Assembly (NCBI GenBank): GCA_039111635.1
Contig: JBCAQO010000004.1
Coordinates: 3,100,001-3,164,000 of the forward strand
Direction: 5' to 3'
Length of the DNA stretch: 64,000 nt
From: Heterobasidion occidentale
Lineage: Eukaryota > Basidiomycota > Agaricomycetes > Russulales > Bondarzewiaceae
A program made the position numbers and the translations under genes. The number at the start of each line of letters is the position of its first letter. The stretch's first letter is position 1. The notes under the pieces are model-generated. The model searched no databases. It saw nothing but the letters and a program-made list of their open reading frames with translations, and was not told the DNA's origin. Shown in pieces: positions 22,899-34,586 of this stretch.

Positions 22899-24260
22899 CA
22901 GGCCAGCTGGCGAGACGCTCAGCGAAAGATCGCAGGAAACAGTGGAGACGCTCGGCGAGGACGACGAGGACGAGGAGGGGAGAAGGGACGAGGAGAGAGT
23001 TGTGCACGCTCACGCCAGAACGGCTTTCAAACCCTCAGCGGATGACGCAAGCTTCCGTTGACAAATCACCTTCAAGCTTCAACCGTCATTTCTCCAAGCA
23101 CTCGCTCTACCACTGGCCCTCGCAAGCTTGTCTATTGTCTTCTGATTAGCCCTGATGTGAAGGTGAACCCCTACTGTTAACTTGACGAATCCCAATTCTC
23201 AAAATTTACATTTTTCGACTTAGCAGTTCTGACAACAGTGTTTGTTCAGAGGGCTCGGTCTGGGAGGCCTTTGCGATCAATTTCGCAGTATTCTGAACAT
23301 GTAGATACACCTTGACTACCGGTTGTCCGAGCTATGTCACGGACTAGACCACACAAGGATTGCGAGCGGGCCTGCGGCTTTGTCCTTGTCTTGTGTGGAA
23401 TCGAAATATCGCGCCGCAAGGGTGTTGATCATAGAGGAAATGGCAGAGCTTGGTAGCAAGGATGATGCGGCCGTTCAGGCTAGCCACAGCTATGCACAAC
23501 AATGTGGCAATGACCAAGTAAGTCTCCTGCCTTGGCTGATCTCAGTCAGGTCTGATGATGCTTGTTGCATAGTGCAATGAACTTCGTCTAAGAATATGTA
23601 TGCCGCGTCTGCTGATGGTCACAAACAAGAAATGAGTTAGTATCATGTTCTACATGCCTGAGTATGCAGAGTTCAAACAGAACGGCCCTCCCTCGCAGGC
23701 GTCACCCTGCGCTCTTTCTGCGTAGTCACTCCTACTCACCCTCGATGCTTATCTTACTCCCAGAACGCCTCCGCATCCTCTTGTCCACCGCCGGCATCGC
23801 CACACCTTCGCATGAAATACCATCGAATCAAGATGAATGAGGTGAAGAACCACTTCATGAACCATCTTCTGTATATGCACGATAATAACGTAGCATTGCA
23901 CTCTGCGCGACTTACAGATAAATGCAACTTCTCAAATCATGCGACTTGCGAGGTCCTTTCTTCACCTCGCCGTTATTGGCCCGTGGGCACGAAACGGCAT
24001 GCCTTGAAGCGATTGGGACGCGTGGGCTAGGAGAACCACAGATTGCAGTAGGTGCGAGTGTATCAGCTTGAAGACGTTGGCTCACCAAAGGGCTTGAGAC
24101 TGTGTCCCCCACACAAATGAACAAAAACGTCCTTGTCATGCGGAAGCACAAGCTACGATGCAAGAGCAGTGAAATAGATATAGAAAACTTCGAGAACGAA
24201 ACACAGCATCTGCACATGGACTACATAGCTCTGACTTCAAAAAACGTCCACCGCGTGAGC
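22899..24260. other. Intergenic between Lon 5' end and XRN1 3' end
   Basis: The first part is presumably the Lon promoter. A plus-strand frame at 23323-23580 (85 codons) has no recognisable motif and no supporting splice partner. Otherwise nothing is identified. Confidence 0.4.
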
Positions 24261-27200
24261 TCACGACTGAAGGGGTGCCGCATACCCTCGTCCCCTCCCT
24301 CGCACACCTCTCGGCATGGGAGCAAGGCCCCCGCGTCCTCTGAAAAAGCCGCCTCTGGGTACATAGCCGCCTCTCGGGTGCAGTCCGTTGGCGGTGCCGC
24401 GCGGCGGGACTTGCGGTGCGCGGTTTTGTTGAGGAGAATCCGGTGCAGCGTCGCCAGCCGGGGCATGCGACGCTCCGTTAACTGGATGGCCGCCACGCCC
24501 GTTAACGTACGCACCGCGCCCCCGGTTGGGGTTTGTCATGATATGGACAGGACTGAGGAGCACGCGTGAGAATACGGTCATAACACTCTGTAAGGCCATA
24601 CGTACTGCGCAGTCTGAGGAGCAGGGGGGCGGAAGCCGCCGTTGCTCTGCTGGCCCGGCGTTGGACGCGGGACAGCATGCGACCCAGGCCGTGGCGCGAA
24701 CGGCGAGTGAACGTCCGCGGGCGGCGGTGCCTTGGGATTGACAGACGTGATGAACTGGGGGTTCGTCAGATTCAGGCATGTGTTGAATTCCACGGTGGAG
24801 CCTCGGTACTGCGTACACCTATCCGCCGATGAAGATGAGTCCGGTTCGTGCGACCCTGGCTAAACGCTCACCGGTTGTTCAGCGTCGTGCCTGACATGAA
24901 GGGGTGATCCCAAACGACGTCCATGTTCTTCTCGTTCAGCCCGATTACGACGCCTTTGACGGCGAGTGGGACACCGCCGGAATCTTGCACCATTGTCACT
25001 CTGTCCCCGATGGCAAAGCGTTGGTTTTGCAGGCGGTACACGGCATGTGCAGGTTTGAGGACGGCCTGTCGAGGGATGCCTTTCACGATGGCCTTCTTAA
25101 ATGTGGCGGACCGGTTTTGGTTGAATGTGTTCGCAAGCTTCTCGATCTCTTCCACCGTCGACTGCAAAGAGATCAATTGAGTGACAGTTCACAATCGAGT
25201 TCAAGCAATGGCTACCTTTCCGAGCTGGTCACAGTCCAAAGAGACGGGTTCAAAGTCACGCACACCCTTCGACGCCAGCCACGTCCTGACCGATTTGGCC
25301 CGAGCATCTGGATCAGCTTCTTTCGAAAACATTTTCTCCGCCTTCACCATGTCTTGAAACAAACCCCGTCAAAAAGGAACTCCAGACGAAGGCATCATAA
25401 CTCACCGTCACCATTGCGATCGAGACCTAAGAAGACTTCAGGGAATTTTGCCTGAAACTAGAATGATTATCTACGACGATCATCTGACTGATCCAATCTC
25501 ACCTTGTACTCCTGGAGCAAGTTCACGGCCTTGTCGCTGAGCTCCCAGACTCTGCGGTCTTTCCAGTGTCCGCCGCCACTCTTCCGCGAGTAATCAAGCA
25601 CTTTCATACCTTTACCCTCGAACTTCAAACTCAGCCCAAGGTTAACCTTCTGATTGTCCGAAGTTAGAACCATGAAGCTCGATGTGATTCGAGACAATGC
25701 ACGACCCGAGACCCCAATCTTCTCTGCGACCTGGAAAGACGGATAGTAAGGCATGTGGGAGCGATTTGTCACGACCTCTTTGAATTTCTCGTTTTCCGTT
25801 TTGTCGGTTGGGGAGAACTGCTGCAGCGTTCAGGCATGGCCAACGACCATGATGATGATTTATGCTTACAACGAGGATGACAGACAAGGCGTCTTCCGTG
25901 GTGGCAGATACCTGGGCTGCGACACCATACGCGTGCTCTCCAAGGAAGAAGATCTTGCTCTTTTCTGGGAACTCCTCGGACAGGGGCGGTGCCTTTCTCT
26001 CCAAGAAACGAGGGTCCTCGGAGACAACGTCAGGGACAGTCAGCTGCACGGCCTGCTCCACCTCTTTCCTATAGTCTTCATAGTCCTTGACCAAGGCTCC
26101 ACTCTCCAAGCGCTTGAGACCTATGTAAATGTCAACGATATATGGAGGGCGGTCATGATCGAATGAGACCGACCTTTGAGGGGGCGGACATGCAACAAGA
26201 TATCAATATCGCTGGGAATTACGCCGCACTTCTTTGAGTAAACATATGTGATCCTCTCGGTCTTGCTCTTCCACATAGCTAATCCCTGTTGCGTGTGCGG
26301 ATTTCCCACCACCTTCTGCGGACCTCCCTGCACGATGGAAATCTTTTCATACTTGAACAAGGAATCCGACACTGCAGCCACCATCCCCTCTTGCAAAAAC
26401 GGCCATCCGATGAACGTCTTTTTGCCAATGAGCTCGCGCGCGATGTCCTCGGACTTCTTATTCTCGAACGTGTTCTCAATATGGATGACCATAGATTTGT
26501 TGCGGCTTTCTGACCCGTGCACATTCACGCCGTGATGGCCAAGCATGGCAGTGTGAGGGAGGGTTTTGAGAGAGGGAAATCCGGCCAAGGCTTCCGTGCC
26601 GAGGAAGACGCCATCACACAGACCTTGTACAAGATGTAGGCCGTCGAGAGTCGGCAAATCGAAGGGCTCCATGATGCATGTACAGCGGTAAATCGGAGGA
26701 AAGAAGCCCGGTAGAGACGAGGGATAGGTGATTGGCTCGCCGGGATTATGTTTGAATTGGTAGCTTGTTCCATAGCTGTTTCGTTGCTGCTCCTCTTTTG
26801 TCAAACGGTGCTCTCGTGCTATATGCACATTTTGAGTGATGGACCATGAAAAGCGGATGTGAAAGAGACTTACAAGCCATCGCGCGAAGCAGTCGCTCCT
26901 GGTCGATGAAAGGAATTTTCACCACTGCTTCCCAGTCCTGCTTCTTGCCGTTCAAGTCTTGTTCGAATTCTTGAGGATAGAAATCCAAGATCGGAGACTC
27001 AGAGTTGGACATCAAATCCTAGGAGAAGATATAAGCGTCTCGAGAATCTCGAGAATCTCATGTCTCTTACTTGAAACGCCGATGGGATAAGCTCTTTGCT
27101 GGCCTCGGGTAAAACACCCATCAACTGCTCGAAAGGTCGGAATGGCTTTCCAAGTTCAAAGGTGAACGACATTTTATCGACACCCTTCAAATCTTGAAGC

Positions 27201-29567
27201 AAATCATTAGAGTTTTGAAAGAGGCATCGAGTGGAGCTCCTCACCAGACACCCGAGGTGCGTAGTGGTAGTCATAGAACCAACTCCACGATGCGACACCG
27301 CTGTAATAATAATACATAACCCACTGTAGGCCCTCCACGTAGCGATGTACGAGTGCCCCGATCTGCTCAGGATCATGGAAGTCTATTTCCAACTTGCTCT
27401 ACGAGGAAGTCAGCTCAATGTCAAGATGACGAGCAGGACAGCACACTTGCCACGTAATATCCCTTCTTCCACTCGTCCATTTTTGCCTTGACCGATCGTT
27501 CGTGTCGGGTATCAAAATCACCATCCTCCTCGTCATTCGAGACCTTCGCTTTCGCATACTTCTTCAACACCCTGTCCACGGCCTCCGTCGCCTCTTCATC
27601 CTCCTCACTTTCCCACTCTTCGTCATTCTCGTCTCCTGCGTCATCCGTGGGCAGTGGGGGCTCCAGCGCCCCAGGGAACCGAAATGTAACAAGGTTCTGG
27701 TCATTTTCGTCGTACTCATCCCACATGAGCTCAAGATGCAGGTCATTCGCGAGGTCGGTGATGAAAGCCCTGTCACGCGCTGGGAAAGTATTCGGCATGT
27801 CGAGCCGGGCATTGCGTAGTTGTGACGGTGAGTGCAAACTTCGGTGCTCCAAGACAAAAGCTTTGACGCCATCGAAAATAGATCGCTGCGAAGGGGTCAA
27901 GACTGGACAACTAATGAGCAGGATATGCTTCAAAGATATATCCACACCCACCAAGCTTCGACTGTTTCGCGTACGCTCCAACTCCTTGGCATTCTTGGAT
28001 TGTTTCCCTTTGTACCAATTCAAATCCGCATACTCCTTCTCGAAAACCTCTTGCTCCCACTGAGCCATCTCGTCGAGGATAACTTGTAACCTCTTGGTAT
28101 CGATCAAACCGCTGTCGTTCAAGTATCCGCCTACATGACAGTCAATTTGAGTCTCAGTACGGCATATGATACCCTGGAAGCGTACCTAATGAAGGCAGAA
28201 CCTTCATATACACGTCAAACAGTCTCTCCAAACCATTCTCGTGATGTGTAGATCCGGGAGATGTGGAAGGAAATCATTCCCGATGAAGACAGCGAGCAGG
28301 ATAAAGTCGTCGATCACTCGCTCGAGGTTGTATTCGAAGGGTAGCTCGTTCGCTATATCCCTGAATTCCAGATCTAAATACTCTCGCATCAACGAGAGGT
28401 GGAGTAAGTAGAAGTTGATAGTATCCAGCCTGCATTTTGTTCAGTTAAGGTGAATGACGTCCAGGGGTAGACGTACCCTCCATTTCCTTTCCTCCTTGCC
28501 GCTGGGCCAAACTTCACCTCCTCACGCAACAGACAGAAATGTGGGTCGTGACTCAACAAACCCAACATGATCAAGTCCGCATCCAGCCCATACAGGCAAT
28601 GCCGCACATTGGGGTTGTAGTCCGGTTGCGCCTTGGACAACCGGATGTACTCCATAATCTTGTGCTCTCCCTCACCAGGCACTTCGTGTCCAGACAACAC
28701 GACCTGGATATCCCGCCAATTCGAATCCTCGCTGATCTTTTTGTTCACAAAATAGCGGAGTTGCTCGGAGAGCTTCGCCATGAACACCGTCCCTGCGATC
28801 AAAAGAAGTGAATAGGGGCAGCACCAGGTCGGCAAAGGATCTAGATGCGTGAACAATGGCGGAAGAGGACTGACCTGGAGTAATACAATTGCTATCGAAC
28901 GCCTTCTCATCTGGCAGCTTCTCTCCCTTGCTCAACGCCTTCTCCCTGACCTCCTTCGCCTCCTTTGCGGTCCTGAATCGCCGACTCCGCTGTTGATTCA
29001 TCTTTGCGCGCGGCGCAACACCATCCACAGCCATAAAGAAGAGCTTTTTGGGTTTTATCTTCCCGAAAAGATGATCCACGTAGGCGAATATGGACGTAAA
29101 TATCTGCTCCTCTGATAGTCGGAAATGCGCGTCATCGTCGTTCGGATGTGAGCCTGTCCGATGTATGGAACGTGTGTTAATGACGTGGGTAGATGACGAC
29201 TTACACGAATGAATAATGCCGTTGAAATCAAGATACAAATTATCTTCCCAAGCCAATGAAGATCAACGGACTGTCAATCGAGACTAGGTGGAAAGTGGCA
29301 CATACCGAACTCGGGAATCTTGTTCTCCTCGATAATTTGGGACGTGAGCGGGTAACGCTCCCTGTCAGACAGCGTCAATGCCAACATGCAGAAAAGGCTC
29401 AGAATGTCACTCACGAGATGTATCTGAAGAACTGGAGGGAAGGACATTGTCAGGACCGTCCCACAGCTGCCAACATGGACTGACCTTGGGGATACCTAAG
29501 GAGAGGCCGAAAGCGACAGTAAGAACGAAGATGGCATCAATAGAGAGACTTGGGGACACTGACCCAT
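24261..29567 (-). CDS. XRN1: 5'-3' exoribonuclease 1
   Basis: Cytoplasmic 5'-3' exonuclease for decapped mRNA. The N-terminus MGIPKFFRYISERYPLTSQ is assembled from tiny exons: 4 nt (29564-29567, ATGG), 11 nt (29485-29495), 17 nt (29415-29431) and 56 nt (29306-29361), all with GT-AG introns. The acidic catalytic core follows: NLYLDFNGIIHSC, HPNDDDAHF, FMAVDGVAPRAKMNQQR (about 29010), GHEVPGEGEHKIM (about 28680) and YGLDADLIML (about 28580), then VFIGNDFLPHLPDL. The D1-D4 region includes GLQWVMYYYYSGVASWSWFYDYHYAP (about 27300), typical of XRN1 rather than XRN2/RAT1. An SH3-like part holds FAIGDRVTMVQDSGGVPLAVKG. The C-terminal tail has RGG/RGRG repeats (about 24270-24540) ending APLQS, likely an RNA- or partner-binding tail. 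No frame break is needed, unlike its neighbours. Confidence 0.95.
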
Positions 29568-30673
29568 GTTGATATATATATATACTTCTTCTACCTTTAA
29601 GAGATGTCTCTGAAAACAGGAGTCGGAGGACGGTGCAAGTCGTTGGTGGTAGCAATGCGGCCTTCCGGAGGCGCTGAGTCGTAAGAGGCTCGTGATCCTA
29701 GATCTCGTGCCTTGTGCATCATGTTTGGTGGCAGTCAGATCCGTTCACCTTGCATCTCTTGTACACATCCTCGCTCTACAGCATCCCTTCATCCTGCAAG
29801 CACCAAGGCTATTCAGAACCTCCAACGGAACGCTGTCATGCTACGGTGATTGTCACCGATATCGCCGGAGGCTCATCAGTCGCAAGAGTGGCGAGAGATA
29901 GATCCAAACTGTCCGAAGCCAGGGCACAACGGCGTCGCATGGTATCGCATGGCATCGCTTTGGCGCGGATGCATCTTTCGAGTTCATGCACGGTGCATCT
30001 CGATGGTATTCACATATACTTGCTCAGATAATTGTGCACAATTACAAAAATATATCCAGGGTGTCGATACCCGTCCTCGGACCTCCTCTCACGTTCATTG
30101 CGCCCTAACCAACGTCAGAATTGCTCATATCGCTGTTGCCCTGTCTAGGCTCTATCGCCTTTAGGTGCCTCAACATGCGCCGCCTTTATTTTTCTTACTG
30201 CTCAAGTCGACACACATTGTTCGCAAGCACATCATTGCCTCAAACCCACGGCCGGTGGCTAACTCGATCGAAAGGCACACCAGATAACGGTGCTCATATT
30301 GCTTTCACATCATCTTAGTGTCACTAAAATCCACTGTTCCCGGCTATTGCTGGCCATTTACTGCAGCTGACATTCGAGCAGCGTATCGCTCATGGTGTAC
30401 GGCATCGATGCCCTACCTTCTCTTACTCATGTAGCGCTCAAGGATCCATGCCAGTCGTCTGGGAGAAAGTCTGGCTGTATCTGGTATCCTCGACGTACAT
30501 ACCGCACGTGATCATTGTCGCAATCCATCCTTCTCTTTGCGCAAGGTCTCGTGTGTATGAGCAGCAAAATATCGTTTTCCAGGTGATGTATATAAGACTA
30601 TCGAAGATGCTATGTTCTTCCCCTATTCAGCGTTGGTGCAGCAGCAGCCCTACCCATCCCTCATTCTCCAGTC
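29568..30673. other. Divergent promoter region, XRN1 and dioxygenase
   Basis: Two divergently transcribed genes share this 1.1 kb. A TATA-like gtatataag is present at about 30588-30596, roughly 80 bp before the dioxygenase ATG. An alternating TA stretch lies at 29572-29583 beside the XRN1 start. No further gene is recognised. Confidence 0.5.
30588..30596 (+). promoter_or_regulatory. Putative TATA box of dioxygenase gene
   Basis: TATATAAG at about 30589-30596 lies about 78 bp upstream of the dioxygenase ATG at 30674, a usual distance for fungal TATA genes. Assignment is by sequence and position only. Confidence 0.35.
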
Positions 30674-32195
30674 ATGGCCCCCGTCGCAACGAGCGAACAC
30701 ATCGAGGTCGCGTCCAACTCTGAGAAGGTGTTTAACCCCTTCTACTCGCCATCCATCGGAGATGACGGCAATGACTCGTACAAGTGGTCTCAATACAAGG
30801 TGCGCTCGCATACCTTTTCTCAGCACGTCTGTGATCTGATAGGTCGTGCTGTCAGCCCCACTTCCCAAATGTCTCCTGGGCGCCTCTGCAAGAAGTAAAG
30901 GTCGTCGAGCGTGGGCTGCATGCCGATTCCGCCAAGCAAGGCCTTCTCTCGGTGGCCTCAAAAGTCGTCCACTTGACGCCTGCCATCGGGACGGAGCTCC
31001 ACGGCATCGACTTGCGCCAGCTGTCAGATTCGCAGAAGGATGAGCTGTGAGTATCTGGTTCTGTACAGCGTCGTGAAATGCTGAACGCCGCCCAGTGCTT
31101 GCTTATCGCAGAACGAGGCGTCGTCTGTACGTATCCCTCAAGGTCGAGACATGACCATGCCTAATCCTTGTGTATAGTCTTCCGCGATCAAGAAATCAAC
31201 ATCCACGAACAACTCGACCTGGCCCGTCACTACGGACCTTTGCACAAGCACGCAACCACTCCCGTCCCTAAAGAACCAGGGCTCGAGGAAGTACACGGTA
31301 ATGCCACGTCTATACTCTCTATCAATTCTCATCCCATTTCAGTGGTCTACAACGACAGCTCTCGCCGGCCCGATCCCTCCGCTTTCACCAAGCTCGAGCT
31401 CTGGCACTCCGACGTCTCGTACGAGATCCAGCCCCCGAGCACCACGTCCCTCAAGATCTACGCCGGCCCCGAATACGGCGGCGACACACTCTGGAGTTCC
31501 GGCTACGCGGTGTATTCGTCGCTCAGCCCAGGGCTCCAGAAGTACCTCGAGGGCCTCACCGCTGTGCACAGCGCAGTCGCACAAGCGGACGGCGCGCGCG
31601 CGGCGGGCCTGCCTGTCCGCCGCGAGCCCGTCGAGTCGGTGCATCCCGTCGTGCGTGTCCACCCTGCGACGGGCTGGAAGAGCGTATACGTCAACCCAGG
31701 TGCGTGTTTTCCCAGCACGCTGCTGGAGAACTTCAACTCGAGAACATGATATGCTAATCTACCTCGAACCCGCCAGGCTTCACGCGCCGCATCGTCGGCG
31801 TGCCGAAGGGGGAGTCGGATGCCATCCTCTCGTTCCTCTTCCATCAGCTCAGTGAGAACCCGGACTTCCAAGTGCGGTTCAAGTGGACGCCGAACGCCAT
31901 CGCCATCTGGGACAACAGGGTGAGTAACGCTCGGACGCGCTCCTTCTCGTGCCCGCTGACGTCATCTGGCGACGGCTGGTAGGTCGTGACTCACAGCGCG
32001 ACGTTCGACTTCTGGCCTGCGACGCGGCACGCCCTGCGCGCGACGCCTCACGGCGAGCGCCCCATCTCGGTAGCCGAGTACGAGCGCGCCGGGAAGGTCG
32101 CGAAGGATCGCCAATTGGAAATATGGCGCCAGCAAGGCGTCGAAGTTCCTCAGCCGAAGGAAGAAAGTTCGCGCCCGCGCGGCTATAACGATTGA
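30674..32195 (+). CDS. TauD/TfdA family 2-oxoglutarate dioxygenase
   Basis: Fe(II)/2-oxoglutarate-dependent dioxygenase like fungal sulfonate/alpha-ketoglutarate dioxygenases; the substrate may be taurine or another sulfonate, but cannot be told here. Exons carry the N-terminal MAPVATSEHIEVASNSEKVFNP part, PHFPNVSWAPLQEVKVVERG, the conserved LTPAIGTELHGIDL entry, FFRDQEI, then metal ligands HSD in KLELWHSDVSYE (about 31400), the GGDTLWSS motif, VNPGFTRRIVGVPKGES, the distal His in VVTHSATFDFWP (about 31990) and the 2-oxoglutarate-binding Arg in RHALRATPHGE. The exon join at about 31096-31100 needs one extra base to read ALLIAERGVV in frame with the previous exon, so a one-base deletion in a T run is suspected. 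The length, about 385 residues, fits the family. Confidence 0.88.
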
Positions 32196-34586
32196 GTGGT
32201 CTCCATGTCTGCAACGGGGATTCTCAGCTCTCGCCAGATGCCAAAATGCCAAGATGTACTTCGTATCCACTTCATGCGTCCTTGTACACTTTCTCTCTAG
32301 TCAACATGTACTTCCTAAGTATGTAGTAACAGTTTATCATCTACAGCTACTAGCCACGCGCCCACTTGAAGTCCTGCTCCTAGCAGCACAACGTGGAAGG
32401 CGATGTTCGAATCATGCAGCACCCAGAAAGTGGGATAGGATTGGTGGGTAGCCCTCAACGGAGCTCTGAGGCTGGTGACATTCTGTGAGAACAGGTGCTT
32501 GACCACCGATAGGGTGCGCCGATGTAGTTGCTCTAGAATCGCAGACTTCGCTTCCTCTTCCTGCCTTTGACGGAAGATGTCATTTGGGCTCGTGTGGTAC
32601 TCGGGTCGGGATACCTGCGAGATCTTCGAGCGAGTCTAGCATACAGAGGCCCTGGGGCGGAGCACTGCGAATGCCGTCAGCGTCTAAACAAAAGCAAGAC
32701 CTACATGGACACTTTTATAGGTGGATATGTACTACAAGTAAGAATGGTGTACAGAACCGAGGAAACAAGATGCACATGATTGAGTGTGCCGAACAGCTCG
32801 AGCAAGTTCTCGTGAAGCCGAGGTGGAGCCTGGTGGAGCCCGTGCATGTGCAAGTGCAGGAGGGCCCGTGAAGCTGCTTCAAGCGTACCGATCGAGGGCG
32901 CTCCCTGAGCTTCCTCGCCCGATGATGTCCACCGGGCTCCGTCTCATGAACAGAATCCCAGAAAACGGCCGCAATCGACGACGAACCAACACCCGAGCCC
33001 CACCCAGCTCCCACAAGCGTCAAAGTTTTATATAGTACTATGAGCTTGGTCGCTGCCCCCACCTGGCGTGATCATTGATGGCATCCGCCTGACTACAAGA
33101 GAGCAGGAGAGAGCCCGATCTCCCGACACCGGCACGCGGCGTGGAAGATCGCCCAGCGCGGAGCCGACGAGCACATGCGCTCTGCCGACCCCGCTTCCTC
33201 ACGCTTCTTGCTTCCCTCTTCCCCACCCTCTTCCTTTTCTCTTCCCTCCCAACCCTGCCCTATCCTTCTCCAGCCTTCTCCCTATTCGGATCCACACACG
33301 CTCGGACCTACGGACTCGCGCTCGGCGAACAGCCAATCTCGCCTCGTCACGCATGCGCGTCTGCGCGCGCGTGTGGCCAGCCAGTCCCTGGTGCCTTTCC
33401 AGCCTGTCCCGTCCGCCCCCTGCAGCAACTTGCACCGGGCAAGTAGCCGGGGCACCACTCAGAGAGCCTCACTGAGTTCCCAGAGGCTCCCAGAGGCTCC
33501 CACGCCCCAGCCCCAGCAGCGCGGTCCGCACTCTCTGCCCTCGGCCGACAGCGCGACGAGGAGCACCGTGACGCACCGTGACGTACCGCAGCGCTCAACA
33601 GTGGCTCGCGACTTTCCGCGGTGAGAAAACACGCAGCAAGCAGGCAAGCAACTCGCCGCAAGTGGCGTAGTAGAAGGTAGTCTAGTAGACTCGTAATAGC
33701 AGCCGCCCGCCCGATCGAATGAACGATCCACGAGGCCCCACATCTCAACGTTCTCAACCTGCACCCCATCACATCTGCACCCCATCGCATCAGTATCGCA
33801 TCGCATCGCATCGCATCTCATCTCTCATCTCATCGCATCTCATCTCATCTCAAACAGCGCCCTCTCGGATCCAAGATTCCCCATCTCGCTCCATCTCGCC
33901 CGATGCACGGTAGCTATACGATGATAGCTAGTCGATTGCTCCACATTGACTCGCTCAAGTTCCATACATACTTACATACCTGCCTGCTATGTACTTCCTT
34001 ATCCCACACGCCTTCCTTCCTTCCTTGCGCACTTCCCAATTCATTATTTACCTGCGCAGTAGACGCGATGCCTCCTGTCAGTCAGCCGTGTCAATCAGAC
34101 GAATTAAAACACACGCAAATCACCCTGCTCCCGACTAACCGTGGCAGGCAGCCCGCACGCCTGAGCACTCGACCGAGACAGCCGACGAAAGAATCAAGAA
34201 ATAGGGCAACACGGAGCGTAATATTCGACCGACAGAGACAAACAGAATAGACAGAAACGTACGCGTAGAAGAAAATAACGAAAAAAAATCGAGTCCGCCT
34301 GCATCGAATACGTTTTGTGGATCGGCGATCGCCCGGAGCACGCACTCTCCCGCTTTCAGCTTCAACGACTTGACTGGCTTTGGCTTCGGCTGGTGCCTAA
34401 GTTACTTGTGTATCGCAAAACGGCGACTGGATGCATGAAGTGGGGGGAGACGTAGACGGAGACGGAGCGATCCAACGACGACACCACCGCCCAACAGAAA
34501 GAGAAAAGAGAAAAGAAAAGAAAGAATATTAAAAAGGAGCTCGAGACACCCAGAGTCCTTGGACCCACATCCACATCACTCCGGCC
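32196..34586. other. Intergenic, strand-asymmetric C/T-rich DNA
   Basis: No protein-like frame is convincing. From about 33180 to 34050 the plus strand is C/T-rich, with the microsatellite listed separately. Frames here read as Ser/Leu/Pro shadows. The right part is the 3' flank of the GATA gene. Confidence 0.45.
33780..33851. repeat. Pentamer microsatellite (CATCG/CATCT)n
   Basis: About a dozen imperfect pentamer units, first cgcat then ctcat, forming a uniform 70 bp tract. A length polymorphism is expected. Confidence 0.85.

Noticed and set aside
30674..32195. Secondary-metabolite cluster around the TauD-type enzyme
   Set aside because: Neighbours are XRN1 and a GATA factor; no backbone synthase, P450 or acyl transferase is seen.
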